The translations under genes were made by a program, and so were the position numbers. A stretch of DNA of 64,000 nt, from assembly GCA_965112735.1 (NCBI GenBank), contig OZ218950.1, positions 2,480,001-2,544,000 of the forward strand, in the 5' to 3' direction. The notes beneath the pieces were generated by a model that had not been told where the DNA came from, made no database searches, and saw nothing but the letters and a program-made list of their open reading frames with translations. This stretch comes from Phaeosaccion multiseriatum. Lineage: Eukaryota > Ochrophyta, other classes. Positions 1 to 27,819 of this stretch are shown here, piece after piece; positions within the stretch are counted from its first letter, which is position 1, and each line of letters starts with the position of its first letter.

Positions 1-133
1 GAGGTTCTGAGCTTCTATTTTCGTGCCCCAAGATTGGTCCGAAGGCACCTCTCCTCCCCCCCCCCTCCACTTCCTTCCCTTTACCATCCGCTTACCCTGC
101 CCGGCCCTCTCCCTCCCTCCCACCCACCCTCAG

Positions 134-3100
134 ACGCTGGCCTCTCTCTCTCCCCTCTCCGTGGGGCCTGCGGTGCTGGAGGTGGTGATACTCGCGCTGG
201 ACCCAGTGGCATCTGTGAATCACGCCCACCAAGCCCCCGCCGCCATGCGCCTTCTCTCTCAAGCCCTTCAACCTCTGCTGTACCCGAGGCCGGTCGTAGC
301 TCCCCACCTGCCCCTGCTGCTGCGGAGCATGGTGAGTGTGGTGGGGTGAGGCATTAGGCTGCGGGTAAAAATGGGTATATGGATATATGGGGTATATGGG
401 GTATAGGGGGTATAAGGGGGTACTCGACATTCACTCCGTCTGTTGTAGTTCATTCCGCTTCATCCCTACTGCTGTACGACCACGACTCAGTGCTTCAACT
501 TTCTTCTGGCATCATTGTACCTATATATCACCAACTGCTGCAGTTGCCCGGCATCGACCCCAACGACTTCAGCAAGACTCTGGTGACCATCTCCCTCGCC
601 TCCTCCGTGCTCAGCTGGATGCCCGTCCTAGGAGGAGGAGGAGGAGGAGGAGGAGGAAGAGGAGGTGGTGGTGGTGGTAGTAATGGTGAAACGACTACAC
701 CCCCAGCGGCAGCCTTACCGTGGGTAGATGCCTCACGGCCTGGAGCAAAGGCATACGACGAATCCACAAGGGAGGAGCTCGTCCGCTCGATGAACGACGT
801 GCTCAGCAGCGAGCGGGGCTTCATGCAGGAGTGGGCTTTGGCTCTGTTGGAGAGACTTACCCTGGTCATCGCCAGCCGCGGCAAGTCCGCAAAGCTCGGC
901 TCTATGGCTTCGGAGTACGATCCCATGGGTACGGTTGCCGCCATGGGGGGCCTTCACTCCGACGGCGGAGGGGGGGGTGGTATGCACGGGATGCTGCGTG
1001 CTCAGCAGGTGTGTGTATGGTATGCGTGCGTGTGCGTGCGTGTGTGTGTGTGTGTGCCTCTGTCTCTCTCACGTTAAGGTGTTTGCTCCTTATCGTCTAT
1101 GCTTTACAACAGAAGTTATGTCTCTTGTGATGTGTGGAGATGTTCACACTCACACACAGCCACCGCATTTGCCCCTCCCCCTCTCCCCCCCCGCCCCCTC
1201 AGGACGGGATGATGAGCCTTTCCATTGACCTAATGTGCAGGAAGCTCTTTCAACAGATGGACCCCTCTGCTCTAAGCAGCGCCGCCAAGCTGCTGCACAA
1301 GTAAGTATATGTAACGTTGTGTAACATTACGTCACATTTCAGCACTGCGTACGAGTCACGTTATGTTATGCTACGCTTCTCCCTCCCTCCCTCCCTCCCT
1401 CCTCCTCCTCGTCATCGTCATCGTCATACCCCCCCTCCCCTTCCCCAACGCCCCCTCCCCTCCCCTCCCCCCCCCCCCACCTTTCTTCTCCTTCCCTCCC
1501 CATCTAAGGTGGTGCTCGTCCCCTATCAACGATGGACAATCCAAAGACCCCGCCTTGATCCTGGGAGCGCTTGCCCAGGCCGACCCGGAAACCATTCTGC
1601 CTCTCTTCCTCCCCTCCCTCCTCGAGGACATTGGTGGCAGTGCAAGTAGTGACAATAGAGACAACAGAGACAATAGAAGCAGTGCCATGAGAGAGAGAGA
1701 CCTGCCGTCCGAACGAGTGATGCAGTGGCGTCTTCGCCTCGCTTCTGGCCTAGTCAGGCGGGCAGGAGCGACTCCCTCAATGTCGAGCACATCGACTTCG
1801 AGAATATCGATGTCGACTTTGGTGCAGCACGGGCCTCTGCTGACTCGGGCTATGGAAGTGGGATTGCGCCACTCGAGCAAGAAGGTCCGCAAGGCAGCAG
1901 GAAAGCTACTCAGGCACAGGTGAGGGAGGGAGGGAGGGAGGCATTTCGCACCGCACTTCGAGTGCTGCAGGCACACTGCCACACTGAAACTCGCACTGTC
2001 TGCCGCTACTAACAGACTGCGACACTGAAACTCGCACTGACTCACAGACTTACTGCCGTACTGACTTGCTGCCTTCCACTGACTTACTGCCGTATTCTCT
2101 TTTATGTCTCTCAGTCTCTCTGCGCTCACAGAGTCGTACACTCTAAACGAGGGGCGCTTCCTCGGCCCTGAGGAGTGGCGCAGGCTCGTTGTGCAACCAC
2201 AGCAGTTGGTAAATCAGCAGCAGAGCCTCCTCGCACGGAGCGTAGGGCAGGCGCGGCAGCACTTGCTTGAAGAGGGGATGGCAGTGGAGGGAGGGGTGAC
2301 GGGTGGGCAAGAAGAGATGGCGGTGGATGGGAGCACAGATGGCACTGGAGGGCTGGGGCTGGAGCACCAACACGCCAAGGAGCAACTGCTGGCGGTGCAT
2401 GCCGTTGGGGTGGAGTGGCATGAGCCTTCACCTCTGGAGCTCAAGCTTGCCGCCTCGCTGGTGCAGAAGTTTGTGGTGAGTGAGTGAGGGAGTGAGTGAG
2501 TGGGTAGGTGAATTTGGGGGTTGAGTCGCGCGCTATTTGCTTCAACTCTCTTCTCTCTCTCTGACTGTGCAAATTTTTCTCCCCCTCTGCCTCTCTGAGT
2601 CTTTCTTTCCCACCTCTTGCTCTCTTTAACTCTGTCTCTCTCTCCTCATCTCATCTCCTCTCCTCTCCTCTCCTCTCTTCTTTCCCCTTCTCCCATCTCC
2701 CCTTTCCCCTCCCCTCTCCTATTCCCTGCTTGCCTCTCCAGGTGGGCGCGATGACACGTCTCGGAGAAGAAGGACAACAAGAAGGAGGAAAAAGAGGAGA
2801 AGGAGGAGGAGGAGGAGGAGGAGGACGAGGAGGAGAGGAAGGGAGCGACAACACGGCAATGGCAGAGACGCAGAGTCCTTCTGCGGTCAAGACCAAGCAG
2901 CAGCGCCAGGAGCAGCAGCAGTCGGATGTGAAGCAGCTCCTCTACGGAGTGAGGGGATGCATAAGCGTCATGCACGACCTTTGCACACCTGCTGGACAAG
3001 GAGGAGGAGGAGGAGGAGGAGGAGGAGGAGGGGGGAAGGGGGCGAGGGATCGAGACGACGCTGTGCTGGCCACTGGAGCATCTCTTCTCACCACATTGGG

Positions 3101-6100
3101 CGAGCAAGGTGAGGGGAGGGGCATGGAGGGGTGCGGAGGGAGGGGAGAGGCACAAAACCAACCTGATGTAGATTTAAGGCGTGCAGCATGCCCATGGCCT
3201 TTTCGTATTGTGACGTGTACCCATCCACTGCCATCCCTCCGTCCGTCCCTCCCTCCCTCCCTCCCTTCCTTCCTTTCTCCCTCCCTCTCTCCCTCCCTCC
3301 CTCCTTCCCTCCCTCCCTCCCTCCCTCCCTCCCTTCCTTTCTCCCTCCCTCTCTCCCTCCCTCTCTCTCTCCCTCCCTCCCTCCCTCCCTCCCTCCCTCC
3401 CTCCCTTCCTTTCTCCCTCCCTCTCTCCCTCCCTCTCTCTCTCCCTCCCTCCCTCCCTTCCTTCCTTCCTTCCTTCCTTCCTTCCTCCCACCCTCTCTCC
3501 CTCCCTCCCTCCCTCTCTCCCTCCCTCCCTCCCTCTCCCTCCCTCCCTCCCTCCCTCCCTCCCTCCCTCGTCATCAGGCGAGGAAGGGGCAAACTTGCTC
3601 ACTCTTCTCACCGAGCTGAGAGGCCGTCTGTTGACCTTCTGCAGAGACCTTTTGGTTCGTCTCACACACCACACAACAGTCACAGATGCCGAACACCACG
3701 AGGAGGTGGATGTCAAGGCCGTCAAGAAGCTGTATGCGGTGGCGGAATGGGTGATGGAGTGCCGAGGAGCGCACACTCACAAGGCGCAGGTATGTGTGCG
3801 GATGTGTGAGTGTGTTGTGTGCGTGTGTTGTGTGTACGTATGCGAGTCTGTGTCTGTGCGGGTGCGTGCGTGTGTGTGTGTGTGTGCGAGACAGAGGAGA
3901 AAGGGGGGGTGCAAGACGGAAAGATGACTGAACCGCCGCTGCCTTGCTTGTCGTTCGAACTGAAGCCTCACACATCCACTGCCATCCATGGATAGAGTCC
4001 TCATGCACACGCACACGCTCACTCACGCAGTCACTCACGAAGTTCACTCATGCACACACCCATGCAAAACGCCCCCCACGCCCCCCCCCCTCTCTACTTG
4101 TCGCTCTCGCTCTCGCTCTCTCCTCTTGTGACAGGCCTACAGTTACATGTTGAGAAACAGAGGGGTCAATAGCCACGTGCTTTCCGGGGCAAGGAAGGAG
4201 TGGCTCGCACAGCTGCTGCGCAAGGGGAAGCAAGAGGGACAGGTGAGGGTGAGGGTGAGGATCATGGTGAGAGGGTCAGCACAATGCGGGCAGAGGAGAG
4301 GTGGGACTTGACACAAACTCCCTCTATTTAGACCGACCCTCCGTTGCGTTGCACTCTTCTTCCACCCTTCCACTGCCTTCCTCCAGTGGGCCTGACGAAA
4401 ACCATTCACCCCATGTATATATATGTATATATATATGTTTATGTATATATATATATATGTTTTTGTATATATATTATCTCCTCCCCCTCCTCCCACCCCC
4501 ATGCTTGCAGGCGCTCGATATGGAGGTGCTGAGGCTGGTGCACTCCAGCGACAACGCCATCTCCACTCGACTTATCCTCGTCATGCAGGCACAGCTGCAG
4601 CACCTCACGAGGATCCAAGAGGTAGGCCAGGGGGGTGCCAGGGGGTGGCGGGGGGTGGCAGGGGGTGGCAGGGGACGGCAGGGGATGGCTTCGGTTAGAT
4701 GGTAGTGGATGGCAGGGGATGGTAGTGGATGGTAGTAGATGATGGCAGGGGATGGTAGTGGATGGTAGGGGATGGCAGGGGATGGTAGGGGATGGCAGGG
4801 GATGGTAGTGGATGGCAGGGGATGGTAGTGGGTGACAGGGGATGGTAGGGGATGACAGGCACAGCTGCAGCACCTCACAAGGATCCTATTGACTTGTACA
4901 TGACTTAAAATAAGGCTCAAACTACCATACAGCCCCCCCCCCCCGGGTCTCCTCTAAGGGAGTCAGCCTACAGCCTACAGCCTACGATACTTACCACCCT
5001 CTGCCTTTCTCTCCTCCCCCTCTCCTCCCCTTCGTGTCTTCAGCTGGGGTACGCGATGGCGAGGGCCGTGCGGTTGAGAGAGAACAAAATGCACCGCGAG
5101 CACCAGGGGCCTCAGGTAAAATATGGCCCACGACTGCTCTCTCTCTCCTTCTCTCTCTGCCCCTCGCTCTCTCCCCCCCCCCCCCCCACTCTCTCTACCC
5201 CTTTCTGTCTCCCTTCCTCTCTCTCCGTCTCACCCCCCACCCCCGCTCCTCCCCTCCTCCTCCTCCTCCTCCTCCTCCTCCTCCTCCTCCTCCTCCTCCT
5301 CCTCCTCCTCCTCCTCCTCTTCCTTCTCCTCTCTCTTCCTCGTCCCTCCCTCCCTCCGTCCCCTCCCCTCCCCTGCTGGATCACCACTTGCTACCCCAGC
5401 CATACCACGACCTGTTTGAGCTGCACGTCTCCCTCTCCATGCACACATCCTCCTCCGTTCGCTCCTCAGCCCAAGCCGCCTTCGGAGGCGCTGCAGGCTT
5501 CTTCGGGCCCTGGAAGGACGCTTGCATCCCTCATTTGCTTGACCAGATTGCGCCAATGGCAGCAGCTTCTCCTCGCAGCAGCACCAGCACCAGCACCAGC
5601 AGCATCAGTGAAGGTGACGAAGGGGAAGGGCAGATACCTGCAAGCACAGTCAGAGGCAGGGCTTCCTTGCTTGCTTTCAGGCTTACGTTCGCGTATGGAG
5701 GGGAGGGAGTGAGGCAGGGAAGGAAGGGAGTACAAGCAAGGCGGTCTGGAGAAAGCTGACCCAGCGCTCTCTCTCTTTTTCTTCCTCCTCCTCCCCCCCT
5801 CCCTCTCCTACTGGCTGTCGCTATCATGCCGTCTTGATGTGCCCCACACAGTCCGTCCCGAGTGTGTGACCGGTGCCATGTACCTCATTCACGAGAGGAG
5901 GGTGCTCAGGCGTGTGGTCACCAAGTGGCCCTTCCTCTCGCGTAAGTACACTCACTTACACTCACTTCACTACTCTTGGGAGGCAGGGGGGGAGGAGAGG
6001 GGTGGAGGGAGGGAGGGAGGGAGGGAGGGAGGGAGGAAGGGAGAGAGGAAGGGAGAGAGGGAGGGAGGGAGGGAGGGAGGGAGAGAAGGAGGGAGGGAGG

Positions 6101-9100
6101 GAGAGAGGGAGGGAGGAGGAGGTTCCTTCGCACGCCCCATTTGGGATGTGTGCACAGCAGCAACAACGCCATCAACACACACGCACGCACCCACCCACTC
6201 ACATACCACACGCACACACACACCCACACCCACAGGCTTCTTGCTGGGCCTCTGCCGGAGCTCTGCGCTGTTGCACAACTTGCCGAAGGACCGCAAGGAG
6301 CGTACTTCAGCAAGGCTGCAGATCTTGATCAACCGCTTCATCGGAGCCAGGTAACTCTCTCTCACTCTCTCTTTCTCTTTCTCTTTCTCTCTCCCTCTCC
6401 CTCTCCCTTCCTCTGTTCTCTCTCTCTCTCTCTCTCGTCCCCACCCCCCGCCTTAATTGAATTCTAATATCAATGGACCCACTCTTCCCCCCTTCCCCCC
6501 TCTCCCCCTCCCCCTCCCCTCCTTTAGGCTACCCCTGCCACCCGTGTACAGCTTGGAGGACGCACAGACCCGATCGGCACTCATAGCAGGGCTCTTGGAC
6601 ATGCTCACGACCTCAGCTGCTGTACCATCAACTGCTGTATCACCAACTGCTCCGCCTGCTTCTGCCGCTTCTTCTGCCCCGCACTGGCGCCACCAACTCA
6701 TGGCTTCATGGGCTTTGCTGCACCTTGTGCCGGAGCCCCAGCACCCGCAGCAATTGGTGATACAGCAGCAGGAGGAGGACGCCCGACAGCTGCGTGCGCT
6801 GTGTGCGTGGTTCAGCAAGGGCCTTGCCGCTGGCGACGGCCAGCCGTTACAAATGGTGGCTCTAGGGGGCGTCGCCAAGCTTCTCAGAGCACCAACTCGT
6901 CAGGGTCGGACGGAGGCAGAGGCCGGGGCGGAGGGGGGGTCGTCCTCCACGCACCCGGCGCTCCTCCTCCTCCTGGGCAACAGTAGTGGCAGAAGTAGCC
7001 CCATGGGGAGCAGCAGTGGCGTCACAAATGGCGGCAACAGCGACGCTGCAACGGAAACTTCAACTTCAACTTCAACTTCAACTTCAACTTTTTCGGATGC
7101 ATTCCTGAAGGACTTGTTTAGAGCCCTTGCGCTGAACCACCGCAGAGACGCAGCAGGGCTCGAGGCGGGGGGCAACTCATCGTCGGGGAGGGAGCAGCTC
7201 TCTCTGGGCGTGAAGGAGGTGCTGGCGTTCGCCAAGAGGGAGGTAGGGGGAGGGAAACAGGTGTACCCCAAGAGTCGCCTCAGTTCCTTCAATGCCTATT
7301 TTGTGGTGCGCAATGCGAGGCTCGTAGAGTCACTCATACGATCCACCACCAGCTGCCATCCCACCAACACCATGAGCAGCAGCAGCAGGAGTAGCAGCAG
7401 TAGCAGCAGCAGTGGGTCAGGGTCAGGGTCAGGGTCAAGGTTGAAGCAAACTGAGGTGATTGCTCGGCTGATGGCCTGTGTGAAAGATGTCCTGGTGAGC
7501 GTTACACCGGAGGACCAACGCGTGTACGACATCGCTACGGCAGAGGTTGTGGCGGGGGTCATCAGAGCCGTTGTGTCCACTCGCGCTGGGCCGGGGGGGA
7601 AGGGAGGTGAGTGAGGGAGGGAGAGAGGGAGAAGGAGGGAGAGAGATGGAGGAGGGAGGGAGGGAGGGAGGAGGAAGGGGGCAGGAGTCAATGCCGCTTG
7701 TATGTGTGCATGTTTGTTTGTATGTATGTATGTATGTATATGTATGTGTGTATGTGTTTGTGTTTATATGTGAGCGTTGTTGGTGTGGTTACTCGAGTGT
7801 GCGTGTGCGCGTCTGTCGGTGACCTCTCAGGATTGTTGACGGTGTGTATCTGCCCTCCCCCCTACACAAGTGCCCACCTCTCTCTTTAAAACTAAACCTT
7901 CCACCCACCACCCAATCCCTCCAAACCCCGCATCCAAACTACACCCACGCCATCACAGCAGTTGGTGATACAACAGCAGCAGCAGCCGAACAAGACAAAG
8001 CCGCAAAGGCCATGTGGAGTGAAGTGCTCCCACGCCTCGTCCCTTGGCTGGAGCAAACAAGTTTCGACCACTCAGTGGACTTCTGTGATACTCTCCGCTA
8101 TGCCCTTGGCTATCGCGACGGAGAGGTGGTGCGATACACGCTGGTGGAGCCGCTTGTGACGCTTGTGGTGGAGCAAGCAACAGAGGTGTTGGGAGAGGGG
8201 AAGGCGAACAGCAGGGAGGGAGGGATGGAGATGGACGGTGAAGAGGAGGGCAAGGATAGCGGCAGAGGAGGAGGAGGAGGAGGAGGAGGAGGAGGAGGAG
8301 GAGGAGGAGGAGGGCCTTTGGGTAGAGATGACTTCTCGACGGTGGCGAAGCGGCTCCGGCTGCTGCAAGCGGTGCTCATGGAGCTGGGACCTTGTCTGGA
8401 CAGTCCAAACAGGAGTCGGAGGAGTCTCCGGGGGAGCCGAGGAGGAGGAGGAGGAGGAGGAGGAGGAGGAGCAGGAGAAGGAGAAGGCACTGTCGATTCG
8501 CCCTTGCCTCTGTGCTCCCCTCCCTCCTCCTCCCCTCTGCTCCTGCTGGGCTCTCGCCTGGCGCCTCTGCTGGTGCGAGCCATGTGCCTGCCCTTTAAGG
8601 CGTGTAGGGAGGAAGCCGCGCGCTGTCTGGCCCTGCTCACTTGCTGGCTAGACCTGCCAAATGAGTGGTAAGTGGGTAGGTAGGTGGGTGCGTGTGGGTG
8701 GGTGCGTGTGGATTGGTGGGTGGGTGGAGTGGGTGAATTAGTGTGTGTCCTGGCTCTCCCTTCGCTTCTCTCGTCTTCTCCTCTCACCTCTCCTCCTCTC
8801 TCCCCCCCTCTCCCCCCCTCCCTCCCCACCCTTCGCCTCTCTTGCCTCCTCCCTCACCTCCTCCTCTCCCATCTCCTCTACTCTCCCCTCCTCCTCCTCC
8901 TCCTCCTCCTCCTCCTCCTCCTCCTCCTCCTCCTCCTCCTCCTCCTCCTCCCTTGCCGTCGCCCACGCGCCCACAGGGTGCAGGACGTCGTCGGCTCCGC
9001 TGTGGCTATGGCCACGGCCCTGTCCGATGCTGCCGAAGCGTCTGTGGCGGTTGGTGATACAGCAGTTGGTGATACGGTAGGAATGAGTCTGGCAGAGGTG

Positions 9101-11171
9101 GAAGCCACCGCCGCGGCGGCTCTGTCCTCCATCAGCGTGAGCGGCGGAGACAGTGCTGCTGCAACAGTTGGTGATACGGCAGAAGCAAGCCGCGAAGGTG
9201 GCGACGCGATGGAGGTTGATCAAGACCCTGCAGCAGCAGCAGCAGCACCAGCACCAGTTGGTGATACAGAGGTTGTAGGAGGAGGGAAGGGAGGAGCCAG
9301 CAGTGCTTTCCGCAGCACGAAGACCAAGAAGAGCAGCAGCAGCGGCAGCAGCGGCAGCAGCAGCAGAGAGGAGCGAATGGCCCGGCACGGCAAAGAGACG
9401 GTTCTGGCCTGGCTGCAGACGGCCGTTGTGATTGGCGACGTCGCGCGTTGGCTTGCAGTGGTGCACCAACTGCTACCCATTGCTCTGTCCTCCGTCTGTG
9501 ATGCGGATGTGGAGCTGAGTGCGGTGGGGCGGTTCACGAGTATGACAGTCGCTCTACACATGTCGCATCTTGGTACTGTTGGTGGTACACTCACAGATGG
9601 TGGGATAGACACAACTGGTGGCGACGGTGACTCAGACTGTGACAATGATGATGATGATGAGAAGGAGAAGAACAAGAAGGAGGAGAAGGAGGAGGAGGGG
9701 GGGGTGGGGAGGGCAGGGAGGGCAGGGAGGGCAGGGACGGTGGTTGAGGTGCTGGGGCGGCTGAGCGGACATCCGTCCTGGAGTGTTCGGCAGCTCTCGC
9801 TCAGCTTCCTCACAGTATTTCAGGTACGTAAGTCAGTAAGTGGGGAAGGTGTATGGGTAGGCAGGCGTTTTGGTAGACGTACCTGTATAGGCAGGAGTAT
9901 GGGCAGGCACATGGGCAGCCTTATGGACAGGAATATGGACAAGAACGCGTGTGGGCAGGCGTACGGGCAAGCGTGTGGGCAGGTGTATGGGCAGGTATAT
10001 GGGTAGACAGGCAGTTTTTTGGGCAGGCGGGGGGAAGTCTCAAGGGGAAGGGGGGGGGGAAGGGCGGCATGGGCAGTGGTTCTCCCTTCCCTTCGCTCTT
10101 CTCCCCTCCCACTCCCTTCCCTTCGCCTCCCCTCACCTCACCTCCCCTCCCCTCCCCTCCCCTCCCCTCCCCTCCCCTCCCCTCCCCTCCCCTCCTCTCT
10201 CACCCTTCCCCTCCCCACAGTCGAAGCAGCTGTTCTCTCTTAGTGAGACTGAGCACGCTTCTCTCGACGCATTGGTGCTCTCTCTCCTGAGTGACAGTCA
10301 GCGCGAAGTGCAGCAGCAGAGCAAGGTTGCTCTCACCTCACGCCTCAATGGGGCAAGAGCTGACACCGCCAAGGAGTGGAGTGAGGCCTTTGCCAAGCAA
10401 GGTCAGTAAGTCACTGAGTCAGTGTGTGTGTGAGTGAGGTGTGTGTGTGTGTGCGTGTGTGTGAAGGCGTGGAGGTGAGGCCTTCGCCAAATAAGGTGTG
10501 TGTGTGTGTATGCACGCATGGGTGTAGACTGTGTTGGTTAAAGTAGCGATGTACTCACTACCAATGAAAGCATTTATCAACAACATCCACCCCCCATTCC
10601 TCTCCTCCTCCCCCCCCTCCTCTACCCTGCCCATATGCCTCCTCTACCCAGCCAACCTCGCAGCGACGGACGCTGCGAAACGCAGAAAGCGTCGCAAGCT
10701 CGAGGCTGCACGTGGCATCACCTCCTCCTCCTCCTCCTCCTCCTCCTCCTCCTCCTCCTCCTCCTCCTCCTCCTCGCCCCCCCCCTCGACCACCAAGGGC
10801 GTAGAAGCGAGTGTGTTAGGGCTGTCAGCGGTGGCTCTGGCCCATCCCTATGACATCCCCTCGCACCTTCCCTCTGCCCTTGTGGCGCTGTGCCGACACG
10901 CGGGTAGCGATGTGCCTCTGGCTCGGGAGAATTGCCTCAAGACCCTCACGGAGGTAGGAAGAAGTTCAGGGGGTTATTATGCCTCATAGCTCTTCCCTAT
11001 GTGAACACTGCCCCTTTCCCTCCCTCCCTCCCTCCCTCCCTCCCTCCTCCCCCCTCTTCGCAGTTTCGCCGAACACACCAAGATGATTGGGCGTCTCACA
11101 AGCTTCGTTTCTCGGAGGAGCAATTGGATGCACTCGATGACGTCATCAGCCCGCCTTCCTACTACGTGTAG
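134..11171 (+). CDS. PSME4: Proteasome activator PSME4/Blm10 (PA200), C-terminal part
   Basis: PSME4/Blm10 is a HEAT-repeat protein that caps the 20S proteasome in nucleus and cytosol. Nineteen in-phase exons were read: 134-331, 544-1008, 1203-1300, 1509-1919, 2115-2475, 2742-3108, 3578-3789, 4135-4242, 4511-4621, 5044-5115, 5400-5613, 5852-5941, 6236-6350, 6528-7606, 7959-8667, 8977-9823, 10221-10401, 10652-10953, 11064-11171. They total 6048 nt (2015 codons plus TAG). Family landmarks are LPGIDPNDFSKTL at the start of the second exon, SVLGLSAVALAHPYDIPSHL near the end, and the C-terminus FRRTHQDDWASHKLRF followed by SPPSYYV; a C-terminal Y-Y-x tail docks on the 20S ring in this family. The N-terminal quarter lies upstream of the window. 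Poly-Gly, poly-Ser and VGDTA stretches make it longer than the matching part of the animal protein (about 1840 residues in total). The exon at 2115 was chosen over 2132 because only it keeps phase. Confidence 0.9.
3230..3569 (+). repeat. (CCCT)n pyrimidine tract in a PSME4 intron
   Basis: An almost unbroken run of CCCT units with CTCT and CTTC variants fills intron 3109-3577 up to the 3' splice site at 3578. All three frames stay open through it (Pro-Ser-Leu), which explains the long spurious ORFs here. A motif B copy lies at its 5' edge (about 3222-3237). Confidence 0.9.
4639..4886 (+). repeat. Motif B minisatellite plus copied exon tail in a PSME4 intron
   Basis: Tandem GGATGGCAGGGGATGGTAGT-like units run from about 4639 to 4855. 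They end in a 31-nt segment at 4856-4886 that repeats the end of the preceding exon (4586-4616) with one mismatch. The copy lacks the donor that follows the real exon. Confidence 0.85.
5236..5345 (+). repeat. (CTC)n microsatellite in a PSME4 intron
   Basis: Long CTC triplet run upstream of the exon at 5400. It produces spurious Ser/Leu/Pro ORFs on the plus strand and Glu/Arg/Gly ORFs on the minus strand. Confidence 0.9.
5995..6122 (+). repeat. (GGGA)n microsatellite in a PSME4 intron
   Basis: GGGA/GGAA tetranucleotide run between the exons ending at 5941 and starting at 6236. Confidence 0.9.
6617..6772 (+). repeat. Motif A copies within PSME4 coding sequence
   Basis: At 6617-6651 there are two inverted copies (CTGCTGTATCACCAACTGCT form), and at 6750-6769 one forward copy (TTGGTGATACAGCAG). 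They lie inside the long exon 6528-7606 and are translated, on the minus-sense copy as AVPSTAVSPTA. Confidence 0.85.
9048..9271 (+). repeat. Motif A copies encoding VGDTA peptides in PSME4
   Basis: Four copies of TTGGTGATAC at 9048-9083 (two), about 9161-9182 and 9250-9271 encode AVGDTAVGDT, TVGDTAEA and PVGDTEV. They sit in a low-complexity insert of the exon 8977-9823. A further copy at 7956-7985 begins at the 3' splice site of the exon 7959-8667 and encodes AVGDTTAAAA. Confidence 0.85.
9830..10012 (+). repeat. Motif C minisatellite in a PSME4 intron
   Basis: Degenerate tandem units of the GGGCAGGTATATGGGCAGG type directly follow the donor at 9824. The same motif on the opposite strand forms the array at about 57668-57900. 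Confidence 0.8.
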
Positions 11172-11570
11172 TATCGGGGGATGGCAGCGGATGGGGAGGA
11201 AGAGAGGATGGCAGTGGATGGGACGACGTCATCAGCCCACCCTCCTACTCTGTGAAGGGGATGGCAGTGGATGGGGAGGAAGAGAGGATGGCAGTGGATG
11301 AGACGACGTCATCAGCCCACCCTCCTACTCTGTATAGGGGATGGCAGTGGATAGGGAGGAAGAGAGGATGTCAGTGGAGGGAAAGAGAGGGAGGATGGCA
11401 AAGGAGGGAGCGAGGATGGCAATGGGTGGGGAGAGAGGATGGCAGTGGAGGGAAAGAGAGGGAGGATGGCAGTGGATGGGCATGGGTGAGGATGGCAGTG
11501 GACGAGGAGGGAGGATGGAAATGGAGGGGGAGAGAGGATGGCAGTGGATGAGACGACTGCTACTCACCTC
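11172..11570 (+). repeat. Motif B array containing copies of the last PSME4 codons
   Basis: GGATGGCAGTGGATGG-type units with GGGGAGGAAGAGA spacers. Two segments, 11222-11256 and 11302-11336 (80 bases apart), repeat the end of the PSME4 reading frame (11136-11171; Asp-Asp-Val-Ile-Ser-Pro-Pro-Ser-Tyr part) with a few substitutions. A third, strongly diverged trace is at about 11545-11580. Confidence 0.85.
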
Positions 11571-12342
11571 CTATCGTGTACGTGTATACGGTGGGTGTGT
11601 AACACACCATCACACCCCGACAGTCTTACAACTCAAGTCCCTTTGTGTTGTTTCATGTACTACGATGTACTTGAGGTATAATAGAATATATAAACATGGT
11701 CCAGGCGGAGCCGCCGTACGTATACCCTCATACCCTCACCCTCCAGCAGTCGTCGCCAGCCGCACCGGATTCTTGTCCATGGCAAAACCGAGGCCACTCA
11801 GCAGCAGGACGCCCGCTTCGACGGCTAAGCTGAGCTGAGCTGAGCCAGCGATGATAATGGGGTCTTCTTGTCGAGGAGGCTGTAGCCATCTGCTGCCATC
11901 ATCGTCAGCAGCCTCCTCCGTGCCCCCAGTGGTGAAGTGGGGCAGCACTTGGTCAGCATTATGATGCCGTCGTCCGCCGTTCCAGTGTCAAATTTCAGTG
12001 CTTCTTCCCCTTTGAAACAAAAAACTATTAACGTAGTACTTCGTAGTATTATTACTTTTTTCCCTTTCTCCCTCCCTCCCTCCCTCCAGAGGGCAAGGAA
12101 GTGCACACGACCGAAATGACCCCCCTGCTGAGATGAGACTGAGATGAGAAGTTGCCTGAGCCTGCTGTACCAATCAAGCTCAACACTCTCAAGTACCGCA
12201 CTGAGAGGAGAGGAGAGGAGAGGAGAGGTGGTCTGTACGAATCAAGCACAACACGGATCCGCTGAGTATCGCCACGAAGCAAACAGGTCAGTTGGCCCAC
12301 ATCTCTCCTAATAAATCGTGTTAATTTCTTACTTTGCTGTCC

Positions 12343-12423
12343 ACCAGCTGCTGTATCACCAGCTGCTGTATCACCAACTGCTATATCACCAACTGCTGTA
12401 TCACCAGCTGCTATATCACCAAC
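12343..12423 (-). repeat. Motif A tandem array, five copies
   Basis: Five consecutive GCTGTATCACCA(A/G)CT units of about 15-16 bases. They lie just downstream of the PDZ-IQ stop codon, so probably in its 3' untranslated region. Confidence 0.9.
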
Positions 12424-12484
12424 CACTGCGGCTCTGCTGCTGCTGCTGTTGCTGCCAGCCTGCTGGTGCTCGTCAGAGCCTGAT

Positions 12485-27649
<15,165 letters not shown>

Positions 27650-27819
27650 ATCCGATTCCGGTCCTCAGCCTGTCCTCAGCTTACGAGCAGAGTCATTTGA
27701 AGGGCCATATTACCATTGTGTCAAAATCCGGTAAGTTTAACAGCTTGTTAGCGTGTTGGACGTCCGAATACTCACAAATGACAATTTTGCTAAAAGACTT
27801 CCTCTCTCCTCCCTATAGG
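27650..27819. promoter_or_regulatory. Head-to-head intergenic region, probable bidirectional promoter
   Basis: Only 170 bases separate the start codons of the PDZ-IQ gene (minus, 27649) and the membrane-protein gene (plus, 27820). On the plus strand, CCGGTAAGTTT at about 27730 and CCCTATAG just before 27819 look like a 5'-untranslated intron. The plus transcript would then start inside or upstream of the minus gene's first codons. Confidence 0.5.

Larger units (their letters stand above)
11172..12484. other. Intergenic region between two converging 3' ends
   Basis: The stretch separates the 3' ends of PSME4 (+) and the PDZ-IQ gene (-). The first 400 bases are a motif B minisatellite that carries copies of the end of the PSME4 coding region. 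About 12343-12423 is a motif A array. In between, weak minus-strand open segments at about 11736-12000 are interrupted and not convincing. No RNA gene was recognised. Confidence 0.7.

Noticed and set aside
2132-2475. Acceptor at 2132 for a PSME4 exon
   Set aside because: It looks good locally but breaks the phase set by the previous exon. TCTCAG before 2115 restores it.
11736-12010. Minus-strand open segments such as MDKNPVRLATTAGG and GEEALKFDTGTADDGIIMLT
   Set aside because: Two overlapping frames without a start, consensus splice joints or recognisable family. Possibly a decayed fragment, but unsupported.
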